Numbered from the stretch's first letter, positions 25,434-35,057 are shown. The stretch is 64,000 nucleotides of DNA from Phaeobacter sp. CECT 5382 (GCF_001457775.1 NZ_CYSG01000005.1:62001-126000), one strand, 5' to 3'. A program made the numbers and translations. The notes: a model not told the origin generated them from the sequence alone.

Positions 25434-28121
25434 TCAACGGGTCCAGGGCGCATCGCCCTGCAGATCAATGCCAAAATCATCCAGCGCCTGTTTCAACAGG
25501 CTTCGGGGCAACGTACCCGCGCCGACGAGGGCTTCGATTGTCGCGAGTGCGATATGTTGCCGGTCGACTTCAAAGAACCGACGCAGAGCCTTGCGATTGG
25601 CGGATCTTCCGAAGCCGTCGGTTCCCAGCACCCGCATCGGGGCACGCAGGAAGGGCGCGATTTGCTGGGCATAGGCGCGCACATAGTCAGAGGCGGCAAT
25701 CACCGGTGCATCCCCGGCCAGCAGCTTCTCAAGATGGCTTTGTTCTGGTGCCTCACTGGCAAAGCGGTTGCGCCGCTCTACCTCGGCGGCTTCGCGGGCC
25801 AGTTCGGTGAACGAGGTGGCTGAATAGACATCCGAGGCGATGCCATAGTCCCGCGCCAGGATCTCGGCGGCGGCTTCGACCTCGCGCAGGATGGTGCCGG
25901 ATCCCACCAGCCGGGCGCGTGGCATCGCCTTCGCGCCATTCGCGCCATATGCCGCCAGATGATACATGCCCCGCAGGATGCCTTCGCCTGCGCCCTCGGG
26001 CATCGAGGGTTGGGCATAGTTCTCGTTCATCATGGTGATGTAGAAAAACTCGTCGCGTTTTTCGTCCAGCATCCGGGTCATGCCATGGTCCATGATCACG
26101 GCCAGCTCATAGGCATAGGCGGGGTCATAGGCGCGGCAGTTGGGAATGGCCGAGGCCCAGAGATGGCTGGAGCCATCCTGATGCTGCAGCCCTTCGCCAG
26201 AGAGGGTGGTGCGCCCGGCAGTGGCGCCAAACAGAAAGCCTCGCGCGCGCTGATCGGCAGCGGCCCAGATCAAATCCCCAACGCGCTGAAAGCCGAACAT
26301 CGAATAGTAGATATAGATCGGCAACAGCTCGGTATCATGAGCGGAATAGGCGGTGGCGGCGGCAGTCCAGCTGGAAATCGCACCGGCCTCGGTGATGCCT
26401 TCTTCCAGCAGCTGGCCGTCGGCGGCTTCCTTGTAATACATCATCGAGCCTGCGTCTTCGGGCTCATAGAGCTGGCCCTGTGGCGCATAGATGCCGACCT
26501 GACGAAACAGGTTGTCCATGCCAAAGGTGCGCGCCTCATCCGCCACGATGGGCACGATGCGAGGGCCAAACTCCTTGTCGCGCAGCAGCCCGCCCAGCAT
26601 GCGCACGGCGGCCATGGTTGTGGACATTTCCTTGCCCTCGGCCTGCAGCGCGAATTTGCCATAGCTGTCCAGCGCGGGGCGCTTGGGGATGCTGGTGCTG
26701 GCCTGTTGGCGACGGGACGGCAGATAGCCGCCCTGATCGGCGCGGCGCTGTTGCACATAGATGTGTTCCGGGCTGTCTTCGGGCGGGCGATAGAATTCCA
26801 GGGCTTCGACGGATTTGTCCGACAGGGGCAGATCAAAGCGATCGCGAAAGGCCAGCAGGGCTTGGGTGTCGAGTTTCTTGGCCTGATGCGCGGTCATGCG
26901 GGACTCCCCAGCACCGCCCATGCCATAGCCCTTTTTGGTTTTGGCCAGAATGACGGTGGGCTTGCCTTTGTGGGCCTTGGCAGCGGCAAAGGCGGCATGC
27001 AATTTTTTCAGATCATGTCCGCCGCGCCTCAACGCGTGGATTTCAGCGTCCGACATATGCGCCACAAGGGCTGCGGTTTCCGGGTCGGCGTCAAAGAACT
27101 TGGCCCGGTTGTAGTCGCCGTCTTTAGAACCAAGATCCTGATATTCGCCATCCACGGTTTCAGCAAAGCGACGCAGCAGCACATTGTTGGTGTCGCGGGC
27201 AAACAGGTTGTCCCATTCCGACCCCCAGAGCACCTTGATCACGTTCCAGCCGGCGCCCACGAAAAGCGATTCCAACTCCTGGATGATCTGGCCATTGCCG
27301 CGCACCGGCCCGTCCAGCCGTTGCAGGTTGCAGTTCACGACAAAGGTGAGGTTGTCGAGTCCCTCGCGCGCTGCAAGCGTAAGGCCCGCAATGGATTCGG
27401 GCTCATCCATTTCGCCATCGCCAAACACACCCCAGACGTGGCGGTCCTGAGTGTTGGCCAGATCACGCGCCTGAAGATAGCGCATAAAGCGCGCCTGATA
27501 GACCGCAGACAGGGGACCAATGCCCATTGACCCTGTGGGCAGCTGCCAGAAATCCTTCATCAGCCAGGGATGCGGATAGGAACAAAGCCCCTTGCCGGGC
27601 ACCTCTTGGCGGTAACTGGCCAGATCCTCCTCGCTGAGACGTCCTTCAAGAAAAGCGCGGGCATAGACGCCGGGGGCAGAATGCGGCTGGAAATAGACCA
27701 GATCGCCACCAAAACCGGCGCTGGGCGCGCGGAAAAAATGGTTGAAACCAACTTCGAAAATCTCGGCGGCAGAGGCATAGGAGGCGATGTGACCGCCGAG
27801 CTCTCCGTAGGCTTTGTTGGCGCGCACCACCATGGCCAGCGCATTCCAGCGGATGATCGCGGTGATCCGTTCCTCAAGGGCGGCGTCACCGGGGTAGGCG
27901 GGTTGCTGCGCCAGGGGAATGGTGTTGCGATAGGCGGAATAGGGCAGACCGGAAGTGGTCACGCCAAGACGGCGGGCCCGGTCCTGCACCTGACCAAGGA
28001 CGAACTGCGCACGTTCCGGCCCCTGCGCGGCGGCAAGTGCTTCGAGCGCTTCGATCCATTCGGCTGTTTCGACTGGGTCGGGGTCGCGGTGCATCAGCTG
28101 GGGGCGGGTCGATTGGGTCAT
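25434..28121 (-). CDS. aceE: Pyruvate dehydrogenase E1, homodimeric type
   Basis: Thiamine-diphosphate E1 that decarboxylates pyruvate, 895 aa, the single-chain form seen in E. coli rather than the alpha/beta form common in alphaproteobacteria. The ThDP motif is GDGEMDEPES ... NLTFVVNCNLQRLDG near residues 230-260. GGAGGA immediately before the ATG at 28121 favours that start over one at 28133. It heads the aceE-aceF-lpdA operon and is divergent from an Lrp/AsnC gene that is the likely regulator. Confidence 0.96.
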   Translation of the reverse strand: MTQSTRPQLMHRDPDPVETAEWIEALEALAAAQGPERAQFVLGQVQDRARRLGVTTSGLPYSAYRNTIPLAQQPAYPGDAALEERITAIIRWNALAMVVRANKAYGELGGHIASYASAAEIFEVGFNHFFRAPSAGFGGDLVYFQPHSAPGVYARAFLEGRLSEEDLASYRQEVPGKGLCSYPHPWLMKDFWQLPTGSMGIGPLSAVYQARFMRYLQARDLANTQDRHVWGVFGDGEMDEPESIAGLTLAAREGLDNLTFVVNCNLQRLDGPVRGNGQIIQELESLFVGAGWNVIKVLWGSEWDNLFARDTNNVLLRRFAETVDGEYQDLGSKDGDYNRAKFFDADPETAALVAHMSDAEIHALRRGGHDLKKLHAAFAAAKAHKGKPTVILAKTKKGYGMGGAGESRMTAHQAKKLDTQALLAFRDRFDLPLSDKSVEALEFYRPPEDSPEHIYVQQRRADQGGYLPSRRQQASTSIPKRPALDSYGKFALQAEGKEMSTTMAAVRMLGGLLRDKEFGPRIVPIVADEARTFGMDNLFRQVGIYAPQGQLYEPEDAGSMMYYKEAADGQLLEEGITEAGAISSWTAAATAYSAHDTELLPIYIYYSMFGFQRVGDLIWAAADQRARGFLFGATAGRTTLSGEGLQHQDGSSHLWASAIPNCRAYDPAYAYELAVIMDHGMTRMLDEKRDEFFYITMMNENYAQPSMPEGAGEGILRGMYHLAAYGANGAKAMPRARLVGSGTILREVEAAAEILARDYGIASDVYSATSFTELAREAAEVERRNRFASEAPEQSHLEKLLAGDAPVIAASDYVRAYAQQIAPFLRAPMRVLGTDGFGRSANRKALRRFFEVDRQHIALATIEALVGAGTLPRSLLKQALDDFGIDLQGDAPWTR

Positions 28122-28199
28122 TGGGTCCTCCATTTGCAGAGGAGATTATCGTGGCGTTTGCGCGAAAAGGTGCCAAATTCACGTGGTTTCTGATCCTGA

Positions 28200-28218
28200 A
28201 TTGGCTATAATTGCCAAT
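28200..28218. promoter_or_regulatory. Candidate Lrp/AsnC operator in the aceE-lrp divergent promoter
   Basis: ATTGGC-N7-GCCAAT, a perfect 6-bp dyad whose spacer is TATAATT, which also looks like a -10 box. It lies in the 130-base gap between aceE and the regulator gene. Confidence 0.45.
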
Positions 28219-28251
28219 AATCTGAAAAACTGTGGTGGAAATGGAAAGCCG

Positions 28252-28713
28252 ATGAGCGACCTGGATGCAATGGATCTGAAGATTCTGGCAGAGCTGCAGC
28301 GGGATGCGCGCCAGACCCACCAGGAGCTGAGCGAACGTGTTGGTCTGTCGCCGTCGCCCTGTGCGCGGCGGATCAGGAATCTGGAGGCCAGAGGGGTGAT
28401 CACCGGCTATTGCGTCAAAGTTGACGACGCGGCGCTGGGCTATGGGTTTTCAGTCTTTGTTTCGGTGAAATTGGATCATCAGGTGGATGACCGGTTGCAA
28501 AATTTTGAACGGGCCATCTCACTGTGTCGCGAGGTGGTCGACTGTTGGCTGATGACTGGCACCCGAGACTACCTGCTGCGGTTGGCCGTATCAGACCTCA
28601 ATGAGTTTGAGCGGTTTCTCACCGGCCATCTGACCAAAATCGACGGCGTCGCCTCGATTGAATCCTCGATCCCGATCCGACGGGTCAAGGGCCAGATGTC
28701 CCGGCTGAGCTAA
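28252..28713 (+). CDS. Lrp/AsnC-family transcriptional regulator
   Basis: The 153-aa protein has an N-terminal helix-turn-helix (about 5-55, with LSERVGLSPSPCARRIRNLE as the reading helix) and a C-terminal RAM effector domain (about 65-145). Members sense amino acids or related metabolites and form dimers to octamers. The frame is open from 28183, but the ATG at 28252 matches the family N-terminus. The divergent arrangement with aceE suggests it controls the pyruvate dehydrogenase operon. This is inference from position and from the dyad at 28200. Confidence 0.9.
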   Translation: MSDLDAMDLKILAELQRDARQTHQELSERVGLSPSPCARRIRNLEARGVITGYCVKVDDAALGYGFSVFVSVKLDHQVDDRLQNFERAISLCREVVDCWLMTGTRDYLLRLAVSDLNEFERFLTGHLTKIDGVASIESSIPIRRVKGQMSRLS

Positions 28714-28737
28714 GGTGCGCCTGCTGTCACTGCGGGC

Positions 28738-29172
28738 TCAGAACAGTTTGGGTGGCGCGTCCTTGGGCTGGCGCATGGCAACGATACCTGTGCGAAAGCC
28801 TTCTCCGATACGATCTGCTAGGGCGCCCCACTGCAGCGCTATGTCGACGGGCAGCTCAGCCTGCAGGACCTGATGAAACAGCGCCAGCCACTGGGGAAAA
28901 TGTTTCGCCTCGATCTCGGGACGTGAGACATGCACCCGCATCGGGTTGCCGTTGTAGCATTTCTCGCGCAGGATCGCGTTGCGCCAGAAACGGGCGATCT
29001 TGGCTTCGTGGGCGGGCCAGTCGGGGCCTTTGACGTAGAGCGCAAAGATCGGCCCCAATTCGGCATGGGCGCGAATGCGGATATAGAACAGGGCGACGAC
29101 ACGGTCGATCTCATCTCCGGTGACGTCAAAGCGTTTCATTGGATGATCGGGGGCTTGGGGCTGAAAGGTCAT
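28738..29172 (-). CDS. Group III truncated haemoglobin
   Basis: Small haem protein of 144 aa with the 2-over-2 globin fold. FYIRIRAHAELGPIF near residues 30-44 is the B/CD region. KIARFWRNAIL, then MRVHV, give the E/F region with the probable proximal His in RVHVSRPEI. HFPQWLALFHQVL follows. Group III proteins are linked to oxygen or reactive nitrogen handling, but no reaction is proven. AGGA precedes the ATG at 29172; the longer frame to 29310 is not supported. It is divergent from the VIT-family gene. Confidence 0.85.
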   Translation of the reverse strand: MTFQPQAPDHPMKRFDVTGDEIDRVVALFYIRIRAHAELGPIFALYVKGPDWPAHEAKIARFWRNAILREKCYNGNPMRVHVSRPEIEAKHFPQWLALFHQVLQAELPVDIALQWGALADRIGEGFRTGIVAMRQPKDAPPKLF

Positions 29173-29312
29173 GCGCCTGTCCTGTGTCGCGGTGTTGAGG
29201 CAGTAGATAGGGCTTTGTGCGGCCAATGGGTAGAGCTGGCGTTGATCTGCCGCAAGGCAGCAACCACGCCAGAGGCTAGACCTGAAGGTGCGCAACAGGA
29301 GAGACAGCAAAG

Positions 29313-30020
29313 ATGGAACACGGTCACAGCCCAGAGGAAATCAGCGCCCGCATTGCCGCACCACAGGGGCGGGGCGTGCTGCGCGATGTGGTCTATGGCG
29401 CCATTGATGGCTCTGTCACCACCTTTGCCATCGTGGCTGGTGTGGCGGGGGGCGGGCTGTCGCCCTTTGTCATCGTCGCTTTGGGGCTGGCGAATGTGCT
29501 GGCCGACGGGTTCTCCATGGCGGCCGGCAACTATTCCGGCACCAAGGCTGAGCTGGACGACATCAAGCGCCTGCGCGAGGTCGAAGACCGCCATATCAAC
29601 CTGTTCCCTGATGGCGAGCGGGCTGAGGTGCGCGAGATCCTGCGTCTCAAGGGCCTGAACGGCCCGGTACTGGAGGCGGCGACCGATGCGATCTGCGCCG
29701 ACAAAGAGGCCTGGATCAACCTGATGATGGAGGGGGAATATGGCGCCAGCCCGGTTGATCCGCAGCCGATGCGGGCTGCTTTGGCGACGTTTGGTGCTTT
29801 CCTTTTGGCAGGGATGGTGCCGCTTTTACCTTTCCTGTTGGGGCTGGATTCAGCTTTTTCGCTGTCGGTCTGGCTGACGCTGGCGACGTTCTTTGTCATT
29901 GGTGCTGCCAAAAGCCGTTGGGCGCTGACCCCATGGTGGCGATCTGGGGCCGAGACCCTGGCCATCGGTGGGGCGGCTGCCGCCTTGGCCTACGGTGTGG
30001 GGCTATTGTTTCAGGGTTAG
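29313..30020 (+). CDS. VIT1/CCC1-family iron/manganese transporter
   Basis: Inner-membrane protein of 235 aa. The family start is seen in RDVVYGAIDGSVTTFAIVAG, followed by NVLADGFSMAAGNY. A cytoplasmic metal-binding loop follows (about residues 75-145), rich in Glu, as in EVREILRLKG. Three more helices lie at 150-235. Relatives move ferrous iron or manganese out of the cytoplasm. GGAGAG is well placed upstream. It is divergent from the globin gene with a 140-base shared promoter region. Confidence 0.9.
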   Translation: MEHGHSPEEISARIAAPQGRGVLRDVVYGAIDGSVTTFAIVAGVAGGGLSPFVIVALGLANVLADGFSMAAGNYSGTKAELDDIKRLREVEDRHINLFPDGERAEVREILRLKGLNGPVLEAATDAICADKEAWINLMMEGEYGASPVDPQPMRAALATFGAFLLAGMVPLLPFLLGLDSAFSLSVWLTLATFFVIGAAKSRWALTPWWRSGAETLAIGGAAAALAYGVGLLFQG

Positions 30021-30109
30021 ATCAGGGCGGGAATGTTTCGCGCGCGAAACGGCTTTAGACTTTGTAAACAAATATGAAAAGCGGGTGCACGGGGCGAACG
30101 CTACTGGTG

Positions 30110-30628
30110 CTATTTCAATTCGATCTTCAGAGGGTAGCCAAAAAGATCCTGTGATTTGTCGCGCTGGCTGGCCGCGCTGGAGGTCGCAATTGCACCCACC
30201 AACCCATAGCCAATCAGAAAATGCGCGGCGGTGGCCGTGTTGGCGGCCTGTTGCGTTAGATTGACGGGTTTGATGGTCTCGTCGAAGGTATAGTGATCCG
30301 ACTGGCACAGGACCTGCATCGGTGGCGTGTTCTTGCCATAGGCTGGTAGGTTGACCTGCGATGGGATCGCGATTTCGGCACTGAAATGAGTGCTGACGAG
30401 GCGACAACTTTTTGGCTGGTACGGCAGTGGGATGGCCGAGTAAGATCGGTCATCGGGAAAGCTGAACTTGACTGGGGTGACAGCAACGGTGGGTGTTTTC
30501 TTACCCTGTACGTTTAAAACCACTTCTTTGGAGAGGCTGAGAGGCTTGCTTGGGCTTGATACTGTGTCGCTGCAGCCGGTCAGGACAAATGCCAATGCTG
30601 CTGTGCCAGGGACTACGTTTTTATACAA
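30110..30628 (-). CDS. Putative lipoprotein of unknown function
   Basis: The 172-aa product has a short hydrophobic signal with the lipobox LTGC (Cys19), so it should be a lipid-anchored envelope protein. The mature part has about 150 residues, rich in Ser, Thr and Pro. A hydrophobic stretch near residues 135-150 (AAHFLIGYGLVGAIATS) may be membrane-interacting. The start codon is TTG, with GGGGAG just upstream, and starts the signal peptide correctly. I do not recognise the family. GC content looks lower than in neighbouring genes. Confidence 0.65.
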   Translation of the reverse strand: MYKNVVPGTAALAFVLTGCSDTVSSPSKPLSLSKEVVLNVQGKKTPTVAVTPVKFSFPDDRSYSAIPLPYQPKSCRLVSTHFSAEIAIPSQVNLPAYGKNTPPMQVLCQSDHYTFDETIKPVNLTQQAANTATAAHFLIGYGLVGAIATSSAASQRDKSQDLFGYPLKIELK

Positions 30629-30930
30629 TGGGCTCCCCGTGTGAATGTTGATTTTCCTTGTTAGTCAGCTGTGTTTTTCGACGCAATGAATGGTGGCAGA
30701 GCGTGGCACTGTATGTTTCCTCCGGGCAACAATTATGTCGCGCCATAACCGCGCTTTACCCCCGCCGCTGCAACGCCTATAACGCCCCCATGTCCCACCG
30801 TGCGGTCATCATTATTCGAATTATATCCCCGGCGCTCTGATTGCACGAGCCGCCGGGCAAAGGCGCTTGAGCCATCGCGCCGAACCGAAGCAACCTAATT
30901 TTCGACCTGATTATCCAAAGGACGCCACCC
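30629..30930 (+). other. Intergenic leader upstream of ileS
   Basis: This is 302 bases without a gene I can support. AAAGGA at 30917-30922 is the ileS ribosome site. I see no tRNA-like fold, T-box or strong hairpin. Confidence 0.5.
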
Positions 30931-33894
30931 ATGTGCGCCGACACAGCTGAAACACCCGACTACAAACAGACCCTGAACCTGCCCAAGACCGATTTTCCAA
31001 TGCGCGCGGGCCTGCCAAAGCGCGAGCCTCAGTGGCTGGATCGCTGGGCCAAGATTGGCGTTTACGACCGGTTGCGCGAAAAAGAAGGCCGCACGCCATT
31101 TACGCTGCATGACGGGCCTCCCTATGCCAACGGCCATCTGCACATCGGCCACGCGCTGAACAAGACGATCAAGGATATGATCGTGCGCAGCCACCAGATG
31201 ATGGGCTTTGATGCGCGCTACGTGCCGGGCTGGGATTGTCATGGCCTACCCATCGAGTGGAAGATCGAAGAGCAGTACCGCAAGAAGGGCAAGAACAAAG
31301 ACGCCGTTGATGTGGTTGAATTCCGCCAGGAATGCCGCGCCTTTGCCGACAAATGGGTCGATATTCAGCGCGAGGAATTCAAACGCCTTGGCATCACCGG
31401 CAACTGGGCTGATCCTTACCTCACCATGGATTTCCACGCCGAGGCAGTGATCGCAGCTGAGTTCCAGAAGTTCCTGATGAACGGCACGCTGTATCAGGGC
31501 TCCAAGCCCGTGATGTGGTCGCCGGTTGAAAAAACCGCCCTGGCCGAGGCCGAGGTGGAATACAAGGACAAGGAAAGCTTCACCATCTGGGTGAAATTCA
31601 AGGTTTCAGGCCATGGCGTGAGTGGCGATAGTGCGGCAGAAGTTGAAGAGAAAGCTTCGCGCACCAACGAATTGCTCAACGCATTTGTGGTGATCTGGAC
31701 CACCACCCCCTGGACCATCCCGTCGAACAAGGCGGTGGTCTATGGTGAAAACTACGACTACGGGCTTTACGAGGTCACCGACGCGCCCGAAGAATGCTGG
31801 GCCGCCAAGGGCGACCGCTTCCTGCTGGCCGACAAGCTGGCCGCAGACGTGATGTCGCGCGCCCGTCTGGACGAGGGGCAATATACCCGCGTGCGCGCCG
31901 TGCCTGCGGATGAGCTGGCGACCTTGCAGCTGTCGCACCCGCTGGCGGGCGCTGAAGGTGGCAAGGGCGAATGGGACGCACCCCGCGATTTCCGCGCAGC
32001 TCCTTTTGTCACGGATGAAGAAGGCACCGGTTTTGTCCACTGCGCGCCAAGCCACGGTATGGAAGAGTTTGAGCTCTACCGCGACTTGGGCATGCTGGAG
32101 CAGGTGATCACCTATAACGTCATGGATGATGGCGGCTTTCGCGCGGATCTTCCGTTCTTTGGCGGCAAATACATCCTCAACCGCAAGGGCGGTGAGGGCG
32201 ATGCCAACAAGACCGTCATTGACAAGCTGGTTGAGGTCGGGGGCCTTCTGGCGCGTGGCAAGATCAAACACAGCTACCCGCACAGCTGGCGCTCCAAAGC
32301 GCCGGTGATCTATCGCAACACGCCACAGTGGTTTGTCGCGGTGGACCGCGCAGTGGGTGATGGCCAGGACGAGATGGGCACCACCATCCGTGAACGCGCC
32401 CTGCGCTCCATTGACGAGCTGGTGAAATGGACGCCAAAGACGGGTCGCAACCGGCTCTATTCGATGATCGAAGCGCGTCCCGACTGGGTGCTGTCACGCC
32501 AGCGCGCCTGGGGGGTGCCGCTGACCTGTTTTGTCAAAAAGGGCCTGCTGCCCACCGACGAGGGTTTCCTGCTGCGCGATGACGCGGTGAATGCCCGTGT
32601 CGCGGCCGCCTTTGAGGTTGAGGGCGCAGATGCCTGGTACGCGGACGGTGCTAAGGAACGTTTCCTGGGTGCGGATTATAATGCCGACGAATGGGAGCAA
32701 GTCTTTGACGTGCTCGACGTCTGGTTCGACTCCGGCTCGACCCATGCCTTTGTGCTACGAGACCGTGCCGATGGCACCAAGGATGGCATCGCGGACGTCT
32801 ATATGGAAGGCACCGACCAGCACCGCGGCTGGTTCCATTCCTCGCTGTTGCAGGCCTGTGGCACCAAGGGCCGCGCGCCCTACCGCAATGTGGTGACGCA
32901 TGGCTTTACGCTGGATGGTAAGGGCAACAAGATGTCCAAATCGCTCGGCAATACCATCGTGCCCGAAGAAATCATCAAGCAATACGGCGCCGATATCCTG
33001 CGGCTCTGGGTGGCGCAAACCGATTATACCTCGGATCAGCGCATCGGCCCTGAAATCCTGAAAGGCACCGCTGACAGCTATCGTCGCCTGCGCAACACAA
33101 TGCGCTATATGCTGGGATCACTGGGGGATTTCAGCGAAGACCAGCGCGTCGCCACCGCCGATATGCCCGAGCTGGAGCAATGGGTGCTGCACCGTCTGGC
33201 CGAACTCGATCATGTGGTGCAGAACGGCTATAAATCTTTTGATTTCAACGGTGTCTGGCAGGCGATCTTCAACTTCGCCACCGTTGATCTGTCGGCGTTC
33301 TACTTTGATGTGCGCAAGGATGCGCTCTATTGCGACGGTGACACCGCCAATGCCCGCGCGGCGCGCACAGTGCTGGATATCCTGTTTCACCGTCTCACCA
33401 CATGGCTGGCCCCCATCCTGGTCTTCACCATGGAAGAGGTCTGGCTCGAGCGCTTCCCCGGCGAGGACAGCTCGGTGCATCTGACCGATATCCCTGACAC
33501 GCCTGCGGATTGGCTGAACGAGCCTCTGTCGGCGAAATGGACGCAAATCCGTCAGGCCCGCCGGGTGGTGACGGCGGCGCTGGAAATCCAGCGGGTCGAC
33601 AAGGTGATCGGCGCCTCACTGGAGGCCTATCCGGTGGTGCATATCCGCGACGCCGAGGTTCTTGCAGCCCTGAAGTCGGTGAATTTTGCCGATATCTGCA
33701 TCACCTCCGGAATCTCCCTGACTGGCGATCCGGCCCCGGCAGAGGCGTTCCGTATGCCCGAAGTTGACGGGATTTCGGTGGTGTTTGAAAAGGCCGAAGG
33801 GGACAAATGTCAGCGTTGCTGGAAGATCCTGCCGGATGTTGGCACCCATAAGCACGCCGGTGTCTGTGGCCGCTGTGACGCAGCACTTGGCTGA
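30931..33894 (+). CDS. ileS: Isoleucyl-tRNA synthetase
   Basis: Charges tRNA-Ile in the cytoplasm, 987 aa. Class I signatures are HIGH (HIGHALNK, His71) and KMSKS (K667). The CP1 editing domain lies between about residues 190 and 420. It contains a charged insert, AAEVEEKASR, near residue 235. The C-terminal zinc finger is CQRCW ... CGRC. All parts are full length. A strong terminator follows. Confidence 0.98.
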   Translation: MCADTAETPDYKQTLNLPKTDFPMRAGLPKREPQWLDRWAKIGVYDRLREKEGRTPFTLHDGPPYANGHLHIGHALNKTIKDMIVRSHQMMGFDARYVPGWDCHGLPIEWKIEEQYRKKGKNKDAVDVVEFRQECRAFADKWVDIQREEFKRLGITGNWADPYLTMDFHAEAVIAAEFQKFLMNGTLYQGSKPVMWSPVEKTALAEAEVEYKDKESFTIWVKFKVSGHGVSGDSAAEVEEKASRTNELLNAFVVIWTTTPWTIPSNKAVVYGENYDYGLYEVTDAPEECWAAKGDRFLLADKLAADVMSRARLDEGQYTRVRAVPADELATLQLSHPLAGAEGGKGEWDAPRDFRAAPFVTDEEGTGFVHCAPSHGMEEFELYRDLGMLEQVITYNVMDDGGFRADLPFFGGKYILNRKGGEGDANKTVIDKLVEVGGLLARGKIKHSYPHSWRSKAPVIYRNTPQWFVAVDRAVGDGQDEMGTTIRERALRSIDELVKWTPKTGRNRLYSMIEARPDWVLSRQRAWGVPLTCFVKKGLLPTDEGFLLRDDAVNARVAAAFEVEGADAWYADGAKERFLGADYNADEWEQVFDVLDVWFDSGSTHAFVLRDRADGTKDGIADVYMEGTDQHRGWFHSSLLQACGTKGRAPYRNVVTHGFTLDGKGNKMSKSLGNTIVPEEIIKQYGADILRLWVAQTDYTSDQRIGPEILKGTADSYRRLRNTMRYMLGSLGDFSEDQRVATADMPELEQWVLHRLAELDHVVQNGYKSFDFNGVWQAIFNFATVDLSAFYFDVRKDALYCDGDTANARAARTVLDILFHRLTTWLAPILVFTMEEVWLERFPGEDSSVHLTDIPDTPADWLNEPLSAKWTQIRQARRVVTAALEIQRVDKVIGASLEAYPVVHIRDAEVLAALKSVNFADICITSGISLTGDPAPAEAFRMPEVDGISVVFEKAEGDKCQRCWKILPDVGTHKHAGVCGRCDAALG

Positions 33895-33953
33895 TGCGCC
33901 TTTCTGGTGAGGCTCAGCAAAGTGCAGAGCCTGACGCCTGAGGAAAGAAATTG

Positions 33954-33984
33954 AAAAAGGGCTCCCAGTTGGGGGCCCTTTTTG
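33954..33984 (+). terminator. Intrinsic terminator after ileS
   Basis: AAAAAGGGC / GCCCTTTTT outer stem with CCC/GGG inner pairs around loop AGTT, ending in TTTTT. Confidence 0.85.
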
Positions 33985-34024
33985 CGGTCTTGTGGTCCGT
34001 GAACTCGGTTGCGCGCAGCGGTCT

Positions 34025-34372
34025 CTACAGTCCACGCATTTCCAGATAGCTGCGTTCCGCAATCAGCGTACTTGCAGGCTTCGGGCCTGGCGCATGTCCG
34101 GAATCTAGATCCAGAAAATGCGAGTGCAGAGCCTGCGAGCTATAGACACCCGTGCCCATCGCCGTCTGGCGCAGGGCTTGCTGCGCGGGGCCGACATGCT
34201 GACTTTGACCTGCTATGGTCTGCGCCCCCTTCAGGTAGAGTTCCCGCTGAAGGGCGCGGTCCCGACCTTGGGTCTTGCCTTCGTTCAGACTTGCATCCGC
34301 TGCAGGCACGCCTGCCTTGAGAGAGAGATTGATGCTGTTTGCGCTATAGCCGATGGCGGTTGTGGTCATCAT
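34025..34372 (-). CDS. Hypothetical protein
   Basis: The 115-aa frame has no signal peptide or membrane segment. It is rich in Ala, Ser, Gln and Leu, with a likely helical middle (GRDRALQRELYLKGAQTIAG). The upstream GTG at 34381 and ATGs at 34372 and 34369 are all possible starts, and none has a convincing ribosome site. It is divergent from ogt. I do not recognise the family. It is probably real because it fills the gap and has its own promoter region with a dyad at 34395. Confidence 0.5.
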   Translation of the reverse strand: MMTTTAIGYSANSINLSLKAGVPAADASLNEGKTQGRDRALQRELYLKGAQTIAGQSQHVGPAQQALRQTAMGTGVYSSQALHSHFLDLDSGHAPGPKPASTLIAERSYLEMRGL

Positions 34373-34394
34373 TGTCTTCACCCGTTCACAATTC

Positions 34395-34413
34395 GTGCTA
34401 AGAGTTTTAGCAC
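34395..34413. promoter_or_regulatory. Dyad in the divergent promoter of the hypothetical gene and ogt
   Basis: GTGCTAA-GAGTT-TTAGCAC, 7-bp perfect arms, AT-rich surroundings. Possible operator; a dyad of this size can occur by chance. Confidence 0.3.
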
Positions 34414-34527
34414 AATTTTAGTGAAATGCCTTCGCACCTCTGTGTAGGTCAAAGGCCTGTTGGCATAGGTCGCTATACGAAAGTATCCGATTTGTGCACC
34501 GCTCTCCTGCCCGGAAAGACCGAAACC

Positions 34528-34980
34528 ATGCCATCTGCCATGATAGACACGATCGTCGGCCCTCTGAGTGTCACCGAACAGGACGGGGCCATCATTCGCC
34601 TGTCCTGGCAGCAGGAGGGGGCTGACAGGACAGAGCTTCTGGACCGCGCAATCGAACAATTGCGGGCCTATTTCGCCGGGGAGCTGACCCGGTTTGATCT
34701 GCCCCTTGCGGTTGCGGGTTCTGATTTTCAGCGGGCTGTCTGTGATGCCATGTTCGCGATCCCCTTTGGTGAAACGCGCACCTATGGCGACATCGCCCGG
34801 GACCTGAAGGCGCCGCCGCAACCCATCGGCAATGCCTGCGGAGCCAATCCGATTCCGGTGATCATTCCGTGCCACAGGGTGTTAGGGGCCAATGGTCTTG
34901 GTGGGTTTTCCGGGGCTGGCGGGGTTGAGACCAAAGTCACCTTGCTGAAACACGAAGGGGCTGCAGGCCTGCTGATTTGA
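34528..34980 (+). CDS. ogt: Methylated-DNA-[protein]-cysteine S-methyltransferase
   Basis: Suicide repair protein that removes methyl groups from O6-methylguanine onto its own cysteine. It has 150 aa. The active site is IIPCHRV near residues 113-119, preceded by GETRTYGDIA and NACGANPIP. GGAAAG nine bases upstream supports the ATG at 34528; the longer frame from 34426 is not homologous. The short N-terminal domain is typical of Ogt rather than Ada fusions. Confidence 0.93.
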   Translation: MPSAMIDTIVGPLSVTEQDGAIIRLSWQQEGADRTELLDRAIEQLRAYFAGELTRFDLPLAVAGSDFQRAVCDAMFAIPFGETRTYGDIARDLKAPPQPIGNACGANPIPVIIPCHRVLGANGLGGFSGAGGVETKVTLLKHEGAAGLLI

Positions 34981-35057
34981 TCGTGCAGGCTGTTGTCATA
35001 TGATGCCAAAGCTTGCTCCGGCGTCTATCCGGAGACTGCAACCTCAGGGGGGCAGCT

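Noticed and set aside
25959-27530. A 523-codon plus-strand open frame opposite aceE
   Set aside because: No motif, His/Gly/Gln-rich shadow of the intact E1 gene.
30035-30050. 16-bp perfect palindrome GTTTCGCGCGCGAAAC, considered as a ParB-type site
   Set aside because: It differs from the chromosomal parS and repABC parS patterns, and one 16-bp palindrome is expected by chance in 64 kb.
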